Origin: Pseudomonadota bacterium
Lineage (GTDB): Bacteria; Pseudomonadota; Alphaproteobacteria; Rhizobiales; Xanthobacteraceae
DNA length: 64,000 nucleotides
Assembly: GCA_018240595.1 (NCBI GenBank)
Contig: JAFEFL010000070.1
Span: forward strand, 1 to 64,000
Direction: 5' to 3'
The position numbers were made by a program, and so were the translations under genes. The notes below the pieces were generated by a model, which did not search any database, had not been told where the DNA came from, and saw nothing but the letters and a program-made list of their open reading frames with translations. Positions 34,180-43,913 of this stretch are shown here, one piece after another. Each line of letters starts with the position of its first letter. The stretch's first letter is position 1.

Positions 34180-37125
34180 ATGTCGTCAGTTGCCAACAGC
34201 CCCCCCTGGTGCGGCCAATCGGTCGAGCGCGTCGAGGACGCCGCGCTGCTGACCGGCCGCGGGCGCTTCATCGACGATCTCCCCACGCGGCCCGGCACGC
34301 TGCATGCCGCCATCCTGCGCTCGCCGCACGCCCATGCCCGGCTCACCGCCGTTCGGACCGATGCGGCGCGCGCGCTGCCCGGCGTCGCTGCGGTGCTGGC
34401 CGGCGCCGATATCCAGAAGCTCTCGTCCAGCCTCGTCGTCGGCGTCAAGGCGAAGGTCGAATGTTGGCCGATCGCCACCGACCGCGTGCGCTATGTCGGC
34501 GAGCCGGTCGCCGTCGTCGTCGCCGCGAGCCGCTACCTCGCCGAGGACGCCATCGACCTCATCGAGGTCGATTACGAGCCCCTGCCCGCCATCGTCGATC
34601 CGGTCGCCGCGCTCGATCCCGCCGCGCCCGTGCTGCATGAGGGCCTTACATCCAACCTCGCCAGCGAGCGCACCTTCCGCTACGGCGAACCCGAGCAGGC
34701 CTTCGCCGACGCCGCGCACCGCGTCGCCGTAACCATCCGCTATCCGCGCAATTCCTGCACGCCGATGGAGACCTACGGCCTCGTCGCCGAATACGACGCC
34801 GGCGAAGACGCCTATGACGTGCTCGCCAACTTCATGGGCCCGTTCAGCCTGCATGCCGTCATGGCACGCGCGCTCAAGGTGCCCGGCAACCGCTTCCGCC
34901 TGCGCACGCCGCCCGACTCCGGCGGCAGCTTCGGCGTCAAGCAAGGCGTGTTCCCTTACGTCGTGCTGATGGGCGTGGCCGCGCGAGTCACCGGTCAACC
35001 GGTGAAGTGGATCGAGGACCGCCTCGAGCACCTCGCCGCCTCGGTGTCCGCCACCAACCGCGTCACGACACTCGAAGCCGCCGTCGATGCCGACGGCCGC
35101 GTCCGCGCGCTCGCCTTCGATCAACTCGAAGACGTCGGCGCCCATATCCGCGCGCCCGAGCCGGCCACGCTCTACCGCATGCACGGCAACCTCACCGGCG
35201 CCTACGACATCCGCCACGTCTCGGTGCGCAACCGCGTCGCGCTCACCAACAAGACGCCGACCGGCCTCAACCGCGGCTTCGGCGGGCCGCAGGTCTATTA
35301 CGCGCTCGAGCGCCTGATGCAGCGCGTCGCCGTACAGCTCAAGCTCGACCCCATCGACGTCATCCGCCGCAATCTCATCCCCTCGGGCGCCTTCCCCTAT
35401 CGCACCGCGACCGGCGCGCTGCTCGACAGCGGCGACTACGTCAAAGCCTTCGAGATCGCGCTTGAAGACGGCAGCTTCGCCGCGCTGCGCGAACGCCAGG
35501 CCCAAGCGCGCGCGCAGGGCCGCCTCTACGGCATCGGCCTCACCGCCGCGGTCGAGCCCTCGGTCTCCAACATGGGCTACATCACCACGGTGCTGACGCC
35601 GGACGAGCGCCGCAAGGCCGGCCCGAAGAACGGCGCGCAGGCGACCGCCACCGTCTCGCTCGATCCGCTCGGCGGCGTCACCGTCAATGTCGCCTCGGTG
35701 CCGCAAGGCCAAGGCCATCGCACCGTGCTGGCGCAGATCGTCGCCGACGATCTCGGCCTCAAGCCTTCCGACATCCGCGTCGTCACCGATTTCGATTCCG
35801 GCCGCGATGCGTGGTCGATCGCCTCGGGCAACTATTCCAGCCGCTTTGCTGCCGCGGTCGGCGGCGCCGCCAAGCTCGCCAGCGGCAGGATCAAGGCGAA
35901 GCTCGCGCGCATGGCCGCGGCGCAGCTCAATGTCCCCGCCGATGACATCGAATTCGCCGCCGGCAAGGTGCGGGCGCGCGGCAATCCCGACAATGCGCTG
36001 CTGTTCTCGCGGCTTGCCGCCGCCAGCCACTGGTCGCCGGGCCTCGTGCCGGAAGAGAACCAGGCGCTGCGCGAGACCGCGTTCTGGTCGCCGCCGGAGC
36101 TGACGCCGCCGACCGAACACGACGAGATCAATTCGTCGCTGTGCCACGGCTTCATCTTCGACTTCTGCGGCGTCGAGATCGACCGCGTCACCGGCGAGCC
36201 GCGCATCGACAAATACGTCACGATGCATGACTGCGGCACCATCCTGCATCCCGGCATGGTCGCCGGTCAGGTGACGGGCGGCTTTGCCCACGCCGTCGGC
36301 GCCGCGCTCTATGAAGAATACGCCTATGGCGAGGACGGCAGCTTCCTCACCGGCACCTTCGCCGACTATCTCGTGCCGACGGCGATGGAAATTCCGGCGC
36401 CGGTCATCCTGCATTACGAGACGCCCTCGCCCTTCACGCCGCTGGGCGCCAAGGGCGTCGGCGAAGGCAACTGCATGTCGACGCCGGTGTGCCTCGCCAA
36501 TGCGGTGGCCGACGCGCTCGGCCTCGATGCGATCGATCTGCCGCTGACGCCGGCCAAGCTCGCCGCGCATATCCATGGCGCCGAGAGCACGCCGCCGCAA
36601 CAAGAGCGCGCCGCGCCGCCCCCCGGCAAAGGCCGTGCCTTGCACGGCGCCGGGCAAGCGTATGTCGATGCCGCGCCCGATGCCGTCTGGCGCATGTTGC
36701 TCGATCCCAACACGCTCGCCTCCATCATTCCCGGCGCTCACGGCGTCGAGAAAGTCACCGATACTCATTTCCGCGCCGACGTCACGCTCGGCGTCGGCCC
36801 GGTCACCGGCCGCTACAAGGCTGATATCCGGCTCTCCGATCTCGATGCCCCGCGCGCTGTCACGCTCACCGGCGTCGTCACCGGCGCACTCGGCGATGCC
36901 CGCGGCACCGGCCGCATTACGCTGGCGCCGGATTCGAGCGGCACGCAGGTCGCCTACGATTACGATGCCGCGATCGGCGGCAAGGTCGCGTCGATCGGCG
37001 GACGCCTGCTTGACGGCGCCGCCAGGGTCGTGATCCGGCAGTTCTTCGCCGCGCTGGTGCGTCACACCGGCGGCAAGCCGGCCAAGCGCGGCTTCTTCGC
37101 CCGCCTGTTCGGGAGCGGCGCATGA
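34180..37125 (+). CDS. Molybdopterin hydroxylase large subunit (CoxL/XDH family) with C-terminal CoxG domain
   Basis: 981 aa, longer than the usual 750-800. Residues 1 to about 800 form the xanthine-dehydrogenase-family molybdenum subunit, with GGSFGVKQG, the substrate-site motif GLNRGFGGPQ (not the AYxCSFR of form I CO dehydrogenase) and the catalytic Glu near residue 762 in GAKGVGEGN. A proline-rich linker (PPQQERAAPPPGK) joins a CoxG/SRPBCC domain (about 825-955), normally a separate membrane-anchoring or maturation protein. It is therefore an aromatic or heterocycle hydroxylase rather than CO dehydrogenase. Start codon overlaps nothing; the next gene overlaps by 4 bp. Confidence 0.9.
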   Translation: MSSVANSPPWCGQSVERVEDAALLTGRGRFIDDLPTRPGTLHAAILRSPHAHARLTAVRTDAARALPGVAAVLAGADIQKLSSSLVVGVKAKVECWPIATDRVRYVGEPVAVVVAASRYLAEDAIDLIEVDYEPLPAIVDPVAALDPAAPVLHEGLTSNLASERTFRYGEPEQAFADAAHRVAVTIRYPRNSCTPMETYGLVAEYDAGEDAYDVLANFMGPFSLHAVMARALKVPGNRFRLRTPPDSGGSFGVKQGVFPYVVLMGVAARVTGQPVKWIEDRLEHLAASVSATNRVTTLEAAVDADGRVRALAFDQLEDVGAHIRAPEPATLYRMHGNLTGAYDIRHVSVRNRVALTNKTPTGLNRGFGGPQVYYALERLMQRVAVQLKLDPIDVIRRNLIPSGAFPYRTATGALLDSGDYVKAFEIALEDGSFAALRERQAQARAQGRLYGIGLTAAVEPSVSNMGYITTVLTPDERRKAGPKNGAQATATVSLDPLGGVTVNVASVPQGQGHRTVLAQIVADDLGLKPSDIRVVTDFDSGRDAWSIASGNYSSRFAAAVGGAAKLASGRIKAKLARMAAAQLNVPADDIEFAAGKVRARGNPDNALLFSRLAAASHWSPGLVPEENQALRETAFWSPPELTPPTEHDEINSSLCHGFIFDFCGVEIDRVTGEPRIDKYVTMHDCGTILHPGMVAGQVTGGFAHAVGAALYEEYAYGEDGSFLTGTFADYLVPTAMEIPAPVILHYETPSPFTPLGAKGVGEGNCMSTPVCLANAVADALGLDAIDLPLTPAKLAAHIHGAESTPPQQERAAPPPGKGRALHGAGQAYVDAAPDAVWRMLLDPNTLASIIPGAHGVEKVTDTHFRADVTLGVGPVTGRYKADIRLSDLDAPRAVTLTGVVTGALGDARGTGRITLAPDSSGTQVAYDYDAAIGGKVASIGGRLLDGAARVVIRQFFAALVRHTGGKPAKRGFFARLFGSGA

Positions 37126-37949
37126 AGCCCGCCCGCTTCGATTACATCCGCGCGGGCGACCTTGCCGAGGCGCATCACGCGCTTGCCGAATTCGGCAACG
37201 ACGCGCGCCTCATCGCCGGCGGCCAGACGTTGATGCCGATGCTGTCGATGCGGCTGGTGCGGCCACAGGTCGTCGTCGATATCATGCATCTGCCCGCTTT
37301 GCGCGGCATCGAGACGACCGGCAACGCCATCCGCATCGGTGCCGGCGTGCGTCAGGCCGAATTGCTGGCCTGGCCAAAGCTTGCCGAACAGTTGCCGTTG
37401 CTCAAGGCCGCCCTACCCTGGGTCGGTCATGCGCAGACCCGCAGCCGCGGCACCGTTTGCGGTTCGGCCGCGCATGCCGATCCCAGCGCCGAAATTCCGC
37501 TGTGCCTCCTGGCGCTCGATGCCACCATCGAATTGTCGTCGCGCCGCGGCCGCCGCCGCGTTGCAGCCGCCGAGTTCTTCACCGGCATGATGACGACGGC
37601 GCGCGCCGAGAATGAATTGATTGAAGCCGTCCACATCCCGGCCAGGCAGACCGGCACTGGTTACGCCTTCAACGAATTCGGGCGCCGGCACGGCGATTTC
37701 GCGATTGTCGCCTGCGCCGCGATCGTCACTGCGGCCAATGTCCGCCTCGCAGTCGGCGGTGTCGCCGACCGGCCGGCCTTGCGCGACTTCGGCGCGCTGG
37801 ACGGCAAAGCACTCGACGACGCACTCGACGTCTTCGCTTGGACCCTCGACGCGCGCGACGACCTGCATGCCACCGCCCGCTATCGCCGCGAACTGGTGCG
37901 CCAGATGGGCCGCGAAACCATCGAGGAGGCGCGCCGATGGCACGCCTGA
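37122..37949 (+). CDS. FAD-binding subunit of molybdenum hydroxylase (CoxM family)
   Basis: 275 aa, with both FAD motifs: IAGGQTLMPML (about 28-38) and TRSRGTVCGSAAHADP (about 104-119). No iron-sulfur insertion of the kind found in 4-hydroxybenzoyl-CoA reductase is present. Middle subunit of a CoxLMS-type heterotrimer, passing electrons from the [2Fe-2S] subunit; overlaps both neighbours. Confidence 0.92.
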   Translation: MKPARFDYIRAGDLAEAHHALAEFGNDARLIAGGQTLMPMLSMRLVRPQVVVDIMHLPALRGIETTGNAIRIGAGVRQAELLAWPKLAEQLPLLKAALPWVGHAQTRSRGTVCGSAAHADPSAEIPLCLLALDATIELSSRRGRRRVAAAEFFTGMMTTARAENELIEAVHIPARQTGTGYAFNEFGRRHGDFAIVACAAIVTAANVRLAVGGVADRPALRDFGALDGKALDDALDVFAWTLDARDDLHATARYRRELVRQMGRETIEEARRWHA

Positions 37950-38446
37950 GCGCCGCCGAGCGGCACATGGTGCGCTTCACCCTCAACGGCCGCGCCGTCG
38001 AGGCGCAGGCCGAACCGCGCATGCTGCTCACCGACTTCCTGCGTCACGAACTCGGCGTCACTGGCACCCATGTCGGCTGCGAGCACGGCGTCTGCGGCGC
38101 CTGCACCGTCGAGATCGACGGCGTTCCGGCGCGTGCTTGTCTGACGCTCGCGGTGCAGGCCGACGGCGCCACCATCCGCACCGTCGAAGGCCTCGCGCCG
38201 GAGCCCGGCCGACTGTCGATCTTGCAGGAAGCGTTCCGCCGACATCACGCCTTGCAGTGCGGCTTCTGCACCGCCGGCATCCTGATGTCGCTCGACAACT
38301 ATCTCAAGCGGCAGCCCGACCCGAGCGAAGACGCGCTGCGCGAATTTCTCGGCGGCCACATCTGCCGCTGCACCGGTTACGTCCCCATCGTGGCTGCGGC
38401 CATGGATGCGGCAAGAAGACTGCGGGAGCCCTCTTCCGATGTTTGA
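37937..38446 (+). CDS. [2Fe-2S] subunit of molybdenum hydroxylase (CoxS family)
   Basis: 169 aa from the ATG at 37937 (GGAGG upstream), 13 bp inside the FAD subunit gene. The plant-type cluster ligands are in CEHGVCGACTVEIDG and a following ACLTL cysteine; the second cluster has CGFCTAG and CRCTGY. All eight cysteines appear present. Cytoplasmic electron-transfer subunit of the CoxLMS-type enzyme. Confidence 0.93.
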   Translation: MARLSAAERHMVRFTLNGRAVEAQAEPRMLLTDFLRHELGVTGTHVGCEHGVCGACTVEIDGVPARACLTLAVQADGATIRTVEGLAPEPGRLSILQEAFRRHHALQCGFCTAGILMSLDNYLKRQPDPSEDALREFLGGHICRCTGYVPIVAAAMDAARRLREPSSDV

Positions 38447-39980
38447 TCTCGGCACCAGCTTTCTCGGCAGCGTCGAGCGCGACCCCGGCGCGCTCGCCAT
38501 CGTCGATGGCGATGTGCGCTTGACCTACGCCGAATGGTACGCGCGCATCTCGTCGATCGTCGCGGCGTTCGATGAGCTCGGCCTGATGCCGGGCGACCAT
38601 GTGGTCACGGTGCTGCAGAACCGCTGGGAAGCCGCGACGCTCCATTGGGCGAGCCAATTCGCCGGCATCGTCATCACGCCGGTCAACTGGCGATCGAAGG
38701 CCGACGAAATCGATTTTGCCCTCGATAACTCCGAAGCCAAGGCCGTCGTGTTCGAGGCGGTGTCGGCCGAGGCCACTCGCCTCTCCGCCGAAGCCAAAAC
38801 GCGCATCCGTATTGCCATCGACGACGCGCAGGAGAACGAGATCAAGTTCGCGGCGATGCTGGCGCGTCAGGCCACGTCGGCGCAACCGCGCGTCGGCGCC
38901 GACGCCTGGTCGGTCATGCTCTATACCTCGGGCACGACGGCGAAACCGAAGGGCGTGCCGCGCCGCCAGCGCGCCGAGCGTGCCGCGGCCATCGCCCATG
39001 TCGCACAGAACCAGTATGCCGCCGGCGAACGTACCCTCGGCGTGATGCCGCTCTATCACACCATGGGCGTCCGCTCGTTGCTCGCCATGTCGCTGATCGG
39101 CGGCGCGTTCATCTGCCTGCCGCGCTTCGACGTCGCCCAAGCGCTGAAGCTGATCGAAGCCGAGAAGATCACCAATCTCTATCTGGTTCCGACGCTCTAC
39201 CACGACCTCATTCACAACGACGTCTTCGCCGGGACCGATATTTCCTCGGTGCGCAAGCTCGGCTTTGCCGGCGCGTCGATGACCGACGGGCTGCTGAAGG
39301 AACTCAACGCCGCCTTCAAGCCGGAGCTGTTCGTCAATCACTACGGATCGTCGGAGATCTACACCTTCACCATCGACCAGAACGCGCCGAGAAAACCCGG
39401 CTCGGCCGGGCGTGCCGGCATCAACCAGCGCATCCGCGTGGTCAAGCTCGACGCCGTCGGCCCCGAGGACGCGGCCGCTGTCGGCGAGGAAGGTGAGATC
39501 ATCGCACATCTGGCCAGTGACGAAGCCTTCGAAGGCTACTGGCGCCGCCCTGAATCCGACGCCAAGGCGCTGCGCAAGGGCTGGTACTTCACCGGCGACA
39601 CCGGTTACGTCGACAAGGACGGCGATCTGTTCGTCACCGGACGCGCCGACGACATGATCATCACCGGCGGCGAGAACGTCTCGCCGGTCGAGATCGAAAG
39701 CTGCCTGTCGCTGCATCCGGCCGTGTCGGAAGTGGCCGTGGTCGGCCTGCCGCACGAGCGCTGGGGCAAGATCATCGCCGCCTTCATCAAGCGGCAGAGC
39801 CCGGTCACCGGCGAGGAGCTCGACGAGTTCTGCCGCACCTCCGGCCTAGCCAATTTCAAACGCCCGCGACAATACGTTTTCGTCAACGAAATCCCGAAAT
39901 CGCCGGTCGGAAAGCTCCTGCGCCGCAAGCTGGTGGCAGGTGAGTTCGCGCCCGAAGGTCAACAAGGAACTGCAGCATGA
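38439..39980 (+). CDS. AMP-forming acyl-CoA/aryl-CoA ligase
   Basis: 513 aa from the ATG at 38439, overlapping the CoxS gene by 8 bp. ANL superfamily motifs are intact: P-loop LYTSGTTAKPKG (about 165-176), NHYGSSE, YFTGDTGYVDKDG and the C-terminal lysine in IPKSPVGKLLRR. It activates a carboxylic acid as its CoA thioester using ATP. Position between the hydroxylase and an enoyl-CoA hydratase-like gene suggests an aromatic or cyclic acid, similar in layout to benzoate-type CoA ligases; the substrate is not proven. Confidence 0.9.
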   Translation: MFDLGTSFLGSVERDPGALAIVDGDVRLTYAEWYARISSIVAAFDELGLMPGDHVVTVLQNRWEAATLHWASQFAGIVITPVNWRSKADEIDFALDNSEAKAVVFEAVSAEATRLSAEAKTRIRIAIDDAQENEIKFAAMLARQATSAQPRVGADAWSVMLYTSGTTAKPKGVPRRQRAERAAAIAHVAQNQYAAGERTLGVMPLYHTMGVRSLLAMSLIGGAFICLPRFDVAQALKLIEAEKITNLYLVPTLYHDLIHNDVFAGTDISSVRKLGFAGASMTDGLLKELNAAFKPELFVNHYGSSEIYTFTIDQNAPRKPGSAGRAGINQRIRVVKLDAVGPEDAAAVGEEGEIIAHLASDEAFEGYWRRPESDAKALRKGWYFTGDTGYVDKDGDLFVTGRADDMIITGGENVSPVEIESCLSLHPAVSEVAVVGLPHERWGKIIAAFIKRQSPVTGEELDEFCRTSGLANFKRPRQYVFVNEIPKSPVGKLLRRKLVAGEFAPEGQQGTAA

Positions 39981-40780
39981 GCGTTATATCCTTCCCCGAT
40001 CCGCGTCTGGCCAAGCTCAACGGCTTCACGGTCGAACTCAACGAGGCCAAGCAGCGCGCGGACATCGTGCTGCAGCGGCCGCCGCTCAACGTCATCGAGA
40101 TGCCGCAGCGCGACCAGCTTCGCTTGGTGTTCGAGGCCCTCGATGAGGACGAGCGCGTGCGCGTCATCGTGTTGCGCGCGGTCGGCGAGCACTTCTCCTC
40201 CGGCGGCAACATCAAGGGCTTCATGGAAGCCTCGCCCGAGCACGTGTCGAAACTCGCCTGGAACATGGCGGCGCCGGCGCGTTGCTCGAAGCCGGTGATC
40301 GCCGCCAACCGCGGCTACTGCTTCGGCGTCGGCTTCGAAATCTCGCTCGCCTGCGATTTCCGCATCGTCTCGGAGACCTGCCGGTACGCCCTGCCCGAAC
40401 AGAAGCTCGGCCAGATCCCCGGCTCCGGCGGCTCGGCGCGGCTGCAGAAGATGGTCGGCATCACCCGCACCAAGGACATCGTGATGCGCAGCAAGCGCAT
40501 CCCCGGCAAGCAGGCTTATGACTGGGGCGTCGCCACCGAATGCGTCGCGGACGACAAGCTCGAGGCCGCGACCGACGCGCTGGTCGATGAGTTGCTCACC
40601 TTCTCGCCGATCGCGCAGCGCACCGCCAAGAAGCTGCTCAACGACACCGAAGACTCCACGCTCGCCATCGCCATCGAGCTGGAAGGCCATTGCTACAGCC
40701 GCCTGCGGCAATCGCACGACTTCAAGGAAGGCGTCGAAGCCTTCCACGCCAAGCGGCCGGCCAGGTTCACCGGCACCTGA
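39977..40780 (+). CDS. Enoyl-CoA hydratase/isomerase family protein
   Basis: 267 aa crotonase-fold protein. Oxyanion-hole segments FSSGGNIKGF (about 74-83) and GYCFGVGFEISLACDFR (about 115-131) are present, and the PEQKLGQIPGSGG loop keeps one catalytic glutamate of hydratases. Coupled to the ligase gene by ATGA overlap, it probably acts on the product of that enzyme, for example ring hydration or cleavage. The exact reaction is unknown. Confidence 0.9.
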   Translation: MSVISFPDPRLAKLNGFTVELNEAKQRADIVLQRPPLNVIEMPQRDQLRLVFEALDEDERVRVIVLRAVGEHFSSGGNIKGFMEASPEHVSKLAWNMAAPARCSKPVIAANRGYCFGVGFEISLACDFRIVSETCRYALPEQKLGQIPGSGGSARLQKMVGITRTKDIVMRSKRIPGKQAYDWGVATECVADDKLEAATDALVDELLTFSPIAQRTAKKLLNDTEDSTLAIAIELEGHCYSRLRQSHDFKEGVEAFHAKRPARFTGT

Positions 40781-40835
40781 CCGGAACGACAACGCGGCAG
40801 CCCGCCGCAAGCAATAAACCCAAGGGAGGATGACG

Positions 40836-42005
40836 ATGACTTACAAGACGACGATGCTGGCGGCGCTGCTCGCCGCCACCGCGCTGAGCGGCGCGCAGGC
40901 TGCCGATCCGATCAAGATCGGCGTGGTGACGCCACTGTCCGGCACCTATGCCGGCATCGGCCAGCAGGTGCGTTGGGGCCTCGACCTCGCCACCAAGGAA
41001 GTGAACGCGGCCGGCGGCATCATGGGTCGTCAGGTCGAACTGATCTACGAAGACGAGGAAGCCAACCCCTCTGTCGCCGTGCAGAAGGCCGACAAGCTGT
41101 TCCAGGTGAACAAGGTCGACTTCCTCACCGGAACGGTGAACTCCGGCTCGACTTTGGCCGTCGGCCAGGTCGCCGAGCGCGCCGGCAAGCTGATCGCCAC
41201 CACGGTGTCCTTCGCCGACTCCATCACCACCGACAAGTGCTCGCCCAATGTGTTCCGCGTCAATGCGCGCGCCGGGCAGCAGTCCGCGGCGCTGGCGGTG
41301 TGGCTGTCGAAGGACAAGCCGAAGGCCAACGTGTTCTATCTCGGACCGGACTACGAAATGGGCCGCTCGACCGTGGCGGCCTTCAAGTCGGCCGCCGAAA
41401 AGGTCGGCGCCACATCGTCCGGCGAGGTGTTCGCGCCGCTCGACAGCAAGGACTACACCCAGTATTTCGGCCAGCTCCGCTCGTCGCGGCCGCAGGTGCT
41501 CTACACCTCGGTCGCCGGCAACGACACCGTCCGCCTGCTCACGCAGTTGCAGGAGTTCGGCCTCCTGAACAACCTCACCGTAGTCGGCGCTTCCGGCACC
41601 GTGACGGCGCAGAACCTGCCGGCCATCGGCAAGGCGGCGGAAGGCTTCGTCACCGGCGTCGGCTATTCGGCGCAGATCGATACGCCCGAGAACAAGAAGT
41701 TCGTCGCCGCCTTCCAGGCGGCCAACAAGGCCGACCCCGATCTCTACGGCGCCGATTCCTACGGCCTGATCTACGCCTACAAGGCGGCGGTGGAGAAAGC
41801 CGGCTCGACCGACACCGATAAGGTGCGCAAGGCGCTGGAGGACCTCAAGTGGCAGACGCCGCAGGGCGAAAAGACCCTGCGCGCCGGCGACCATCAGGCG
41901 ATCCAGACCATGTACGTCGTCCGCGTCAGCGGCGGCAAGTTCATGACCGTGGGGCAGGTTTCCGGCGACGACGCCATCGGCCCCGACGCCTGCTCCCGCT
42001 TCTAA
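40836..42005 (+). CDS. Branched-chain amino acid-type ABC substrate-binding protein
   Basis: 389 aa. ATG 40836 is preferred over 40830 because GGGAGG then lies 7 bp upstream. Signal peptide about 1-23 (ends AQA), mature protein starting ADPIKIGVVTPLSGTYAGIGQQ, a Peripla_BP_6 receptor. Likely binds the acid degraded by the hydroxylase/ligase genes upstream and delivers it to the permeases that follow. Confidence 0.92.
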   Translation: MTYKTTMLAALLAATALSGAQAADPIKIGVVTPLSGTYAGIGQQVRWGLDLATKEVNAAGGIMGRQVELIYEDEEANPSVAVQKADKLFQVNKVDFLTGTVNSGSTLAVGQVAERAGKLIATTVSFADSITTDKCSPNVFRVNARAGQQSAALAVWLSKDKPKANVFYLGPDYEMGRSTVAAFKSAAEKVGATSSGEVFAPLDSKDYTQYFGQLRSSRPQVLYTSVAGNDTVRLLTQLQEFGLLNNLTVVGASGTVTAQNLPAIGKAAEGFVTGVGYSAQIDTPENKKFVAAFQAANKADPDLYGADSYGLIYAYKAAVEKAGSTDTDKVRKALEDLKWQTPQGEKTLRAGDHQAIQTMYVVRVSGGKFMTVGQVSGDDAIGPDACSRF

Positions 42006-42037
42006 GCAAGCATGATCCACGCGCACGAGGTTCGGTG

Positions 42038-42931
42038 ATGTCAACGGCGATCGAATACTTTCAGTTCGTACTGGCGCCGCAGATGCTCATCGGCCTCGTG
42101 CTCGGCGTGGCTGTCATTCTAGTGGCGTTGGGTTTGACCATCATTTTCGGTCTGCTCGACGTCATCAACATGTCGCATGGCGAGTTCTATGCGCTCGGCG
42201 CATTCATCGCGTTGGCGCTAGGCTCGATCGGGCTGCCGTTCTGGCTGCTCGTCATTCTCGTGCCGCTTCTGATGCTGCCGGTCGGCTACATCGTCGAGCG
42301 CGGTTTGATCCAGCGGGTTTTTCACAGCAGCGAGCGACACGTCACCACGCTGCTGCTGACATTCGGGCTTGGGCTCGTGATGGAAGACGCGTTCCGCCTC
42401 GTCTTCGGCCCCAATCCCCTTAAGCCGGAAACTCCGATCGCCGGCGCCATCGACGTCTTCGGCGTGTTCCTGCCGCTCTATCGCCTGTTTCTGATCGTCG
42501 GAGGCGCGGTGATCGTCGCGCTGGTGGCCCTCGTCGTCTATCGCACGCGGCTGGGCGCCATGGTGCGTGCCGCCGCGTTCGACCGGGATATGGCTGCTTC
42601 GCTTGGCGTTCCGGTGCAGCACGTCTATGCCGGCGCCTTTGCGTTCGGCGTCGCCCTCGCGGGATTGGCGGGTGTTCTGCTGGCGCCGATCTATTCCGTG
42701 TTTCCGACCATGGGCCGCGACTTCATTTTGATGGCCTTCACCGTCGTCATTGTCGGTGGCATGGGCTCGATAGCCGGCGTGGTAGTCGCCGGCCTCCTGC
42801 TCACGCAAGTTCAGGCCATTTCTTCGCTCTACATCTCGCCGGTGTGGTCCGACCCGATCGTGTTCGGGATCATGGTGATCATGCTGATGGTGCGGCCGCA
42901 GGGCCTGTTCGGACGGCTCGGCCATGGTTGA
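42038..42931 (+). CDS. Branched-chain amino acid-type ABC permease (LivH family)
   Basis: 297 aa from the ATG at 42038 (GAGG upstream); the open frame continues upstream only inside the receptor gene. About eight membrane helices and the LivH block GLTIIFGLLDVINMSHGEFYALGAF. First permease of the second Liv-type importer in the window; overlaps the next gene by 8 bp. Confidence 0.92.
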   Translation: MSTAIEYFQFVLAPQMLIGLVLGVAVILVALGLTIIFGLLDVINMSHGEFYALGAFIALALGSIGLPFWLLVILVPLLMLPVGYIVERGLIQRVFHSSERHVTTLLLTFGLGLVMEDAFRLVFGPNPLKPETPIAGAIDVFGVFLPLYRLFLIVGGAVIVALVALVVYRTRLGAMVRAAAFDRDMAASLGVPVQHVYAGAFAFGVALAGLAGVLLAPIYSVFPTMGRDFILMAFTVVIVGGMGSIAGVVVAGLLLTQVQAISSLYISPVWSDPIVFGIMVIMLMVRPQGLFGRLGHG

Positions 42932-43913
42932 CGCACTCACCAGATCCATGCGCGCGAGCCACATTCTCGTGGCGATCCTCGTCGTAGCTTCGTTGATTTT
43001 CGCCGTTATCGGCGTCGCGAATGGCGACACGTTCTATCTGCGGCTCGGCACCGAGGCGCTGATCTTTGCCGGGCTTGCTTTGTCCGTCGACATCCTGCTC
43101 GGCTACACCGGCTTGTTGTCGCTCGGCCAGGCGCTCTATTTCGGATTGGGCGCCTACGTCTCCGCGCTTGTGCTGATGGTGACGCCTTCCTTCTGGGCTG
43201 CCACGGGCGCCGCCCTCGGCGTCGCCATGGTCGTCGGCGCCGTCGGCGGCTTCATCGCCAACCGGGTGCGCGGCGTATATTTTGCCCTTATCACCTTCGG
43301 CATGGCGCAGGTCGCCGCCAAGGTCGTGTACAACACGCGCGCGCTTGGCGCCTCCGACGGGTTGATCGGCGTGCCGATCATCCAGATCAACTTCGGCTTC
43401 GCGGCGATCTCCAGCGCCTCGCCCGCCGGCTTCTTCCTGTTCACGCTCGCCTTCATCGTCATCCTCTACGCCTTCGCCGCCTATCTGCTCGATACGCCGT
43501 TCGGACGCCTGCTCATTGCGCTCAAGGCCAATGAGCGTCGGGTGCCGTTCCTCGGCTACGACACCGTGACGCCGCGGCTGCTGGCCTACATGATCGCCGC
43601 CGTGATCGCCGCATTGTCAGGCGCGCTTTATCCAATGCTGCGCGGTTTCGTTTCGCCGGAGCTGCTGTTCTTCTCGACCTCCGGCAACGCCGTCATCACC
43701 GTCGTAACGGGCGGCGTCGGCACGCTGGTCGGCGCGCTCTATGGCGGCATCCTTCTGACGCTGCTGAAATCGGTGGTCGGCAGCTACACCGAGCACCACC
43801 TCGTCGTCATCGGGGTGCTGTTCATGGGCGCGGTGATCTTCCTGCCGCGCGGCTTGATGGGCATCGTGCGCCCGGCCATCGAGCGCATGCTGGCGCGGAG
43901 GATGAAATCATGA
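42924..43913 (+). CDS. Branched-chain amino acid-type ABC permease (LivM family)
   Basis: 329 aa, about nine helices. LivM hallmarks VDILLGYTGLLSLGQALYFGLGAY and VRGVYFALITFGMAQVA are present. Partner of the LivH-type permease; ATGA overlap with the ATPase gene that follows. Confidence 0.92.
   Translation: MVDALTRSMRASHILVAILVVASLIFAVIGVANGDTFYLRLGTEALIFAGLALSVDILLGYTGLLSLGQALYFGLGAYVSALVLMVTPSFWAATGAALGVAMVVGAVGGFIANRVRGVYFALITFGMAQVAAKVVYNTRALGASDGLIGVPIIQINFGFAAISSASPAGFFLFTLAFIVILYAFAAYLLDTPFGRLLIALKANERRVPFLGYDTVTPRLLAYMIAAVIAALSGALYPMLRGFVSPELLFFSTSGNAVITVVTGGVGTLVGALYGGILLTLLKSVVGSYTEHHLVVIGVLFMGAVIFLPRGLMGIVRPAIERMLARRMKS

Noticed and set aside
34186..37065. 959-codon open frame antisense to the CoxL-type gene, and similar long antisense frames (e.g. 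10458-11888, 3623-4819)
   Set aside because: High GC at third positions keeps the opposite strand open; the products have no family resemblance and the sense strands encode clear proteins.
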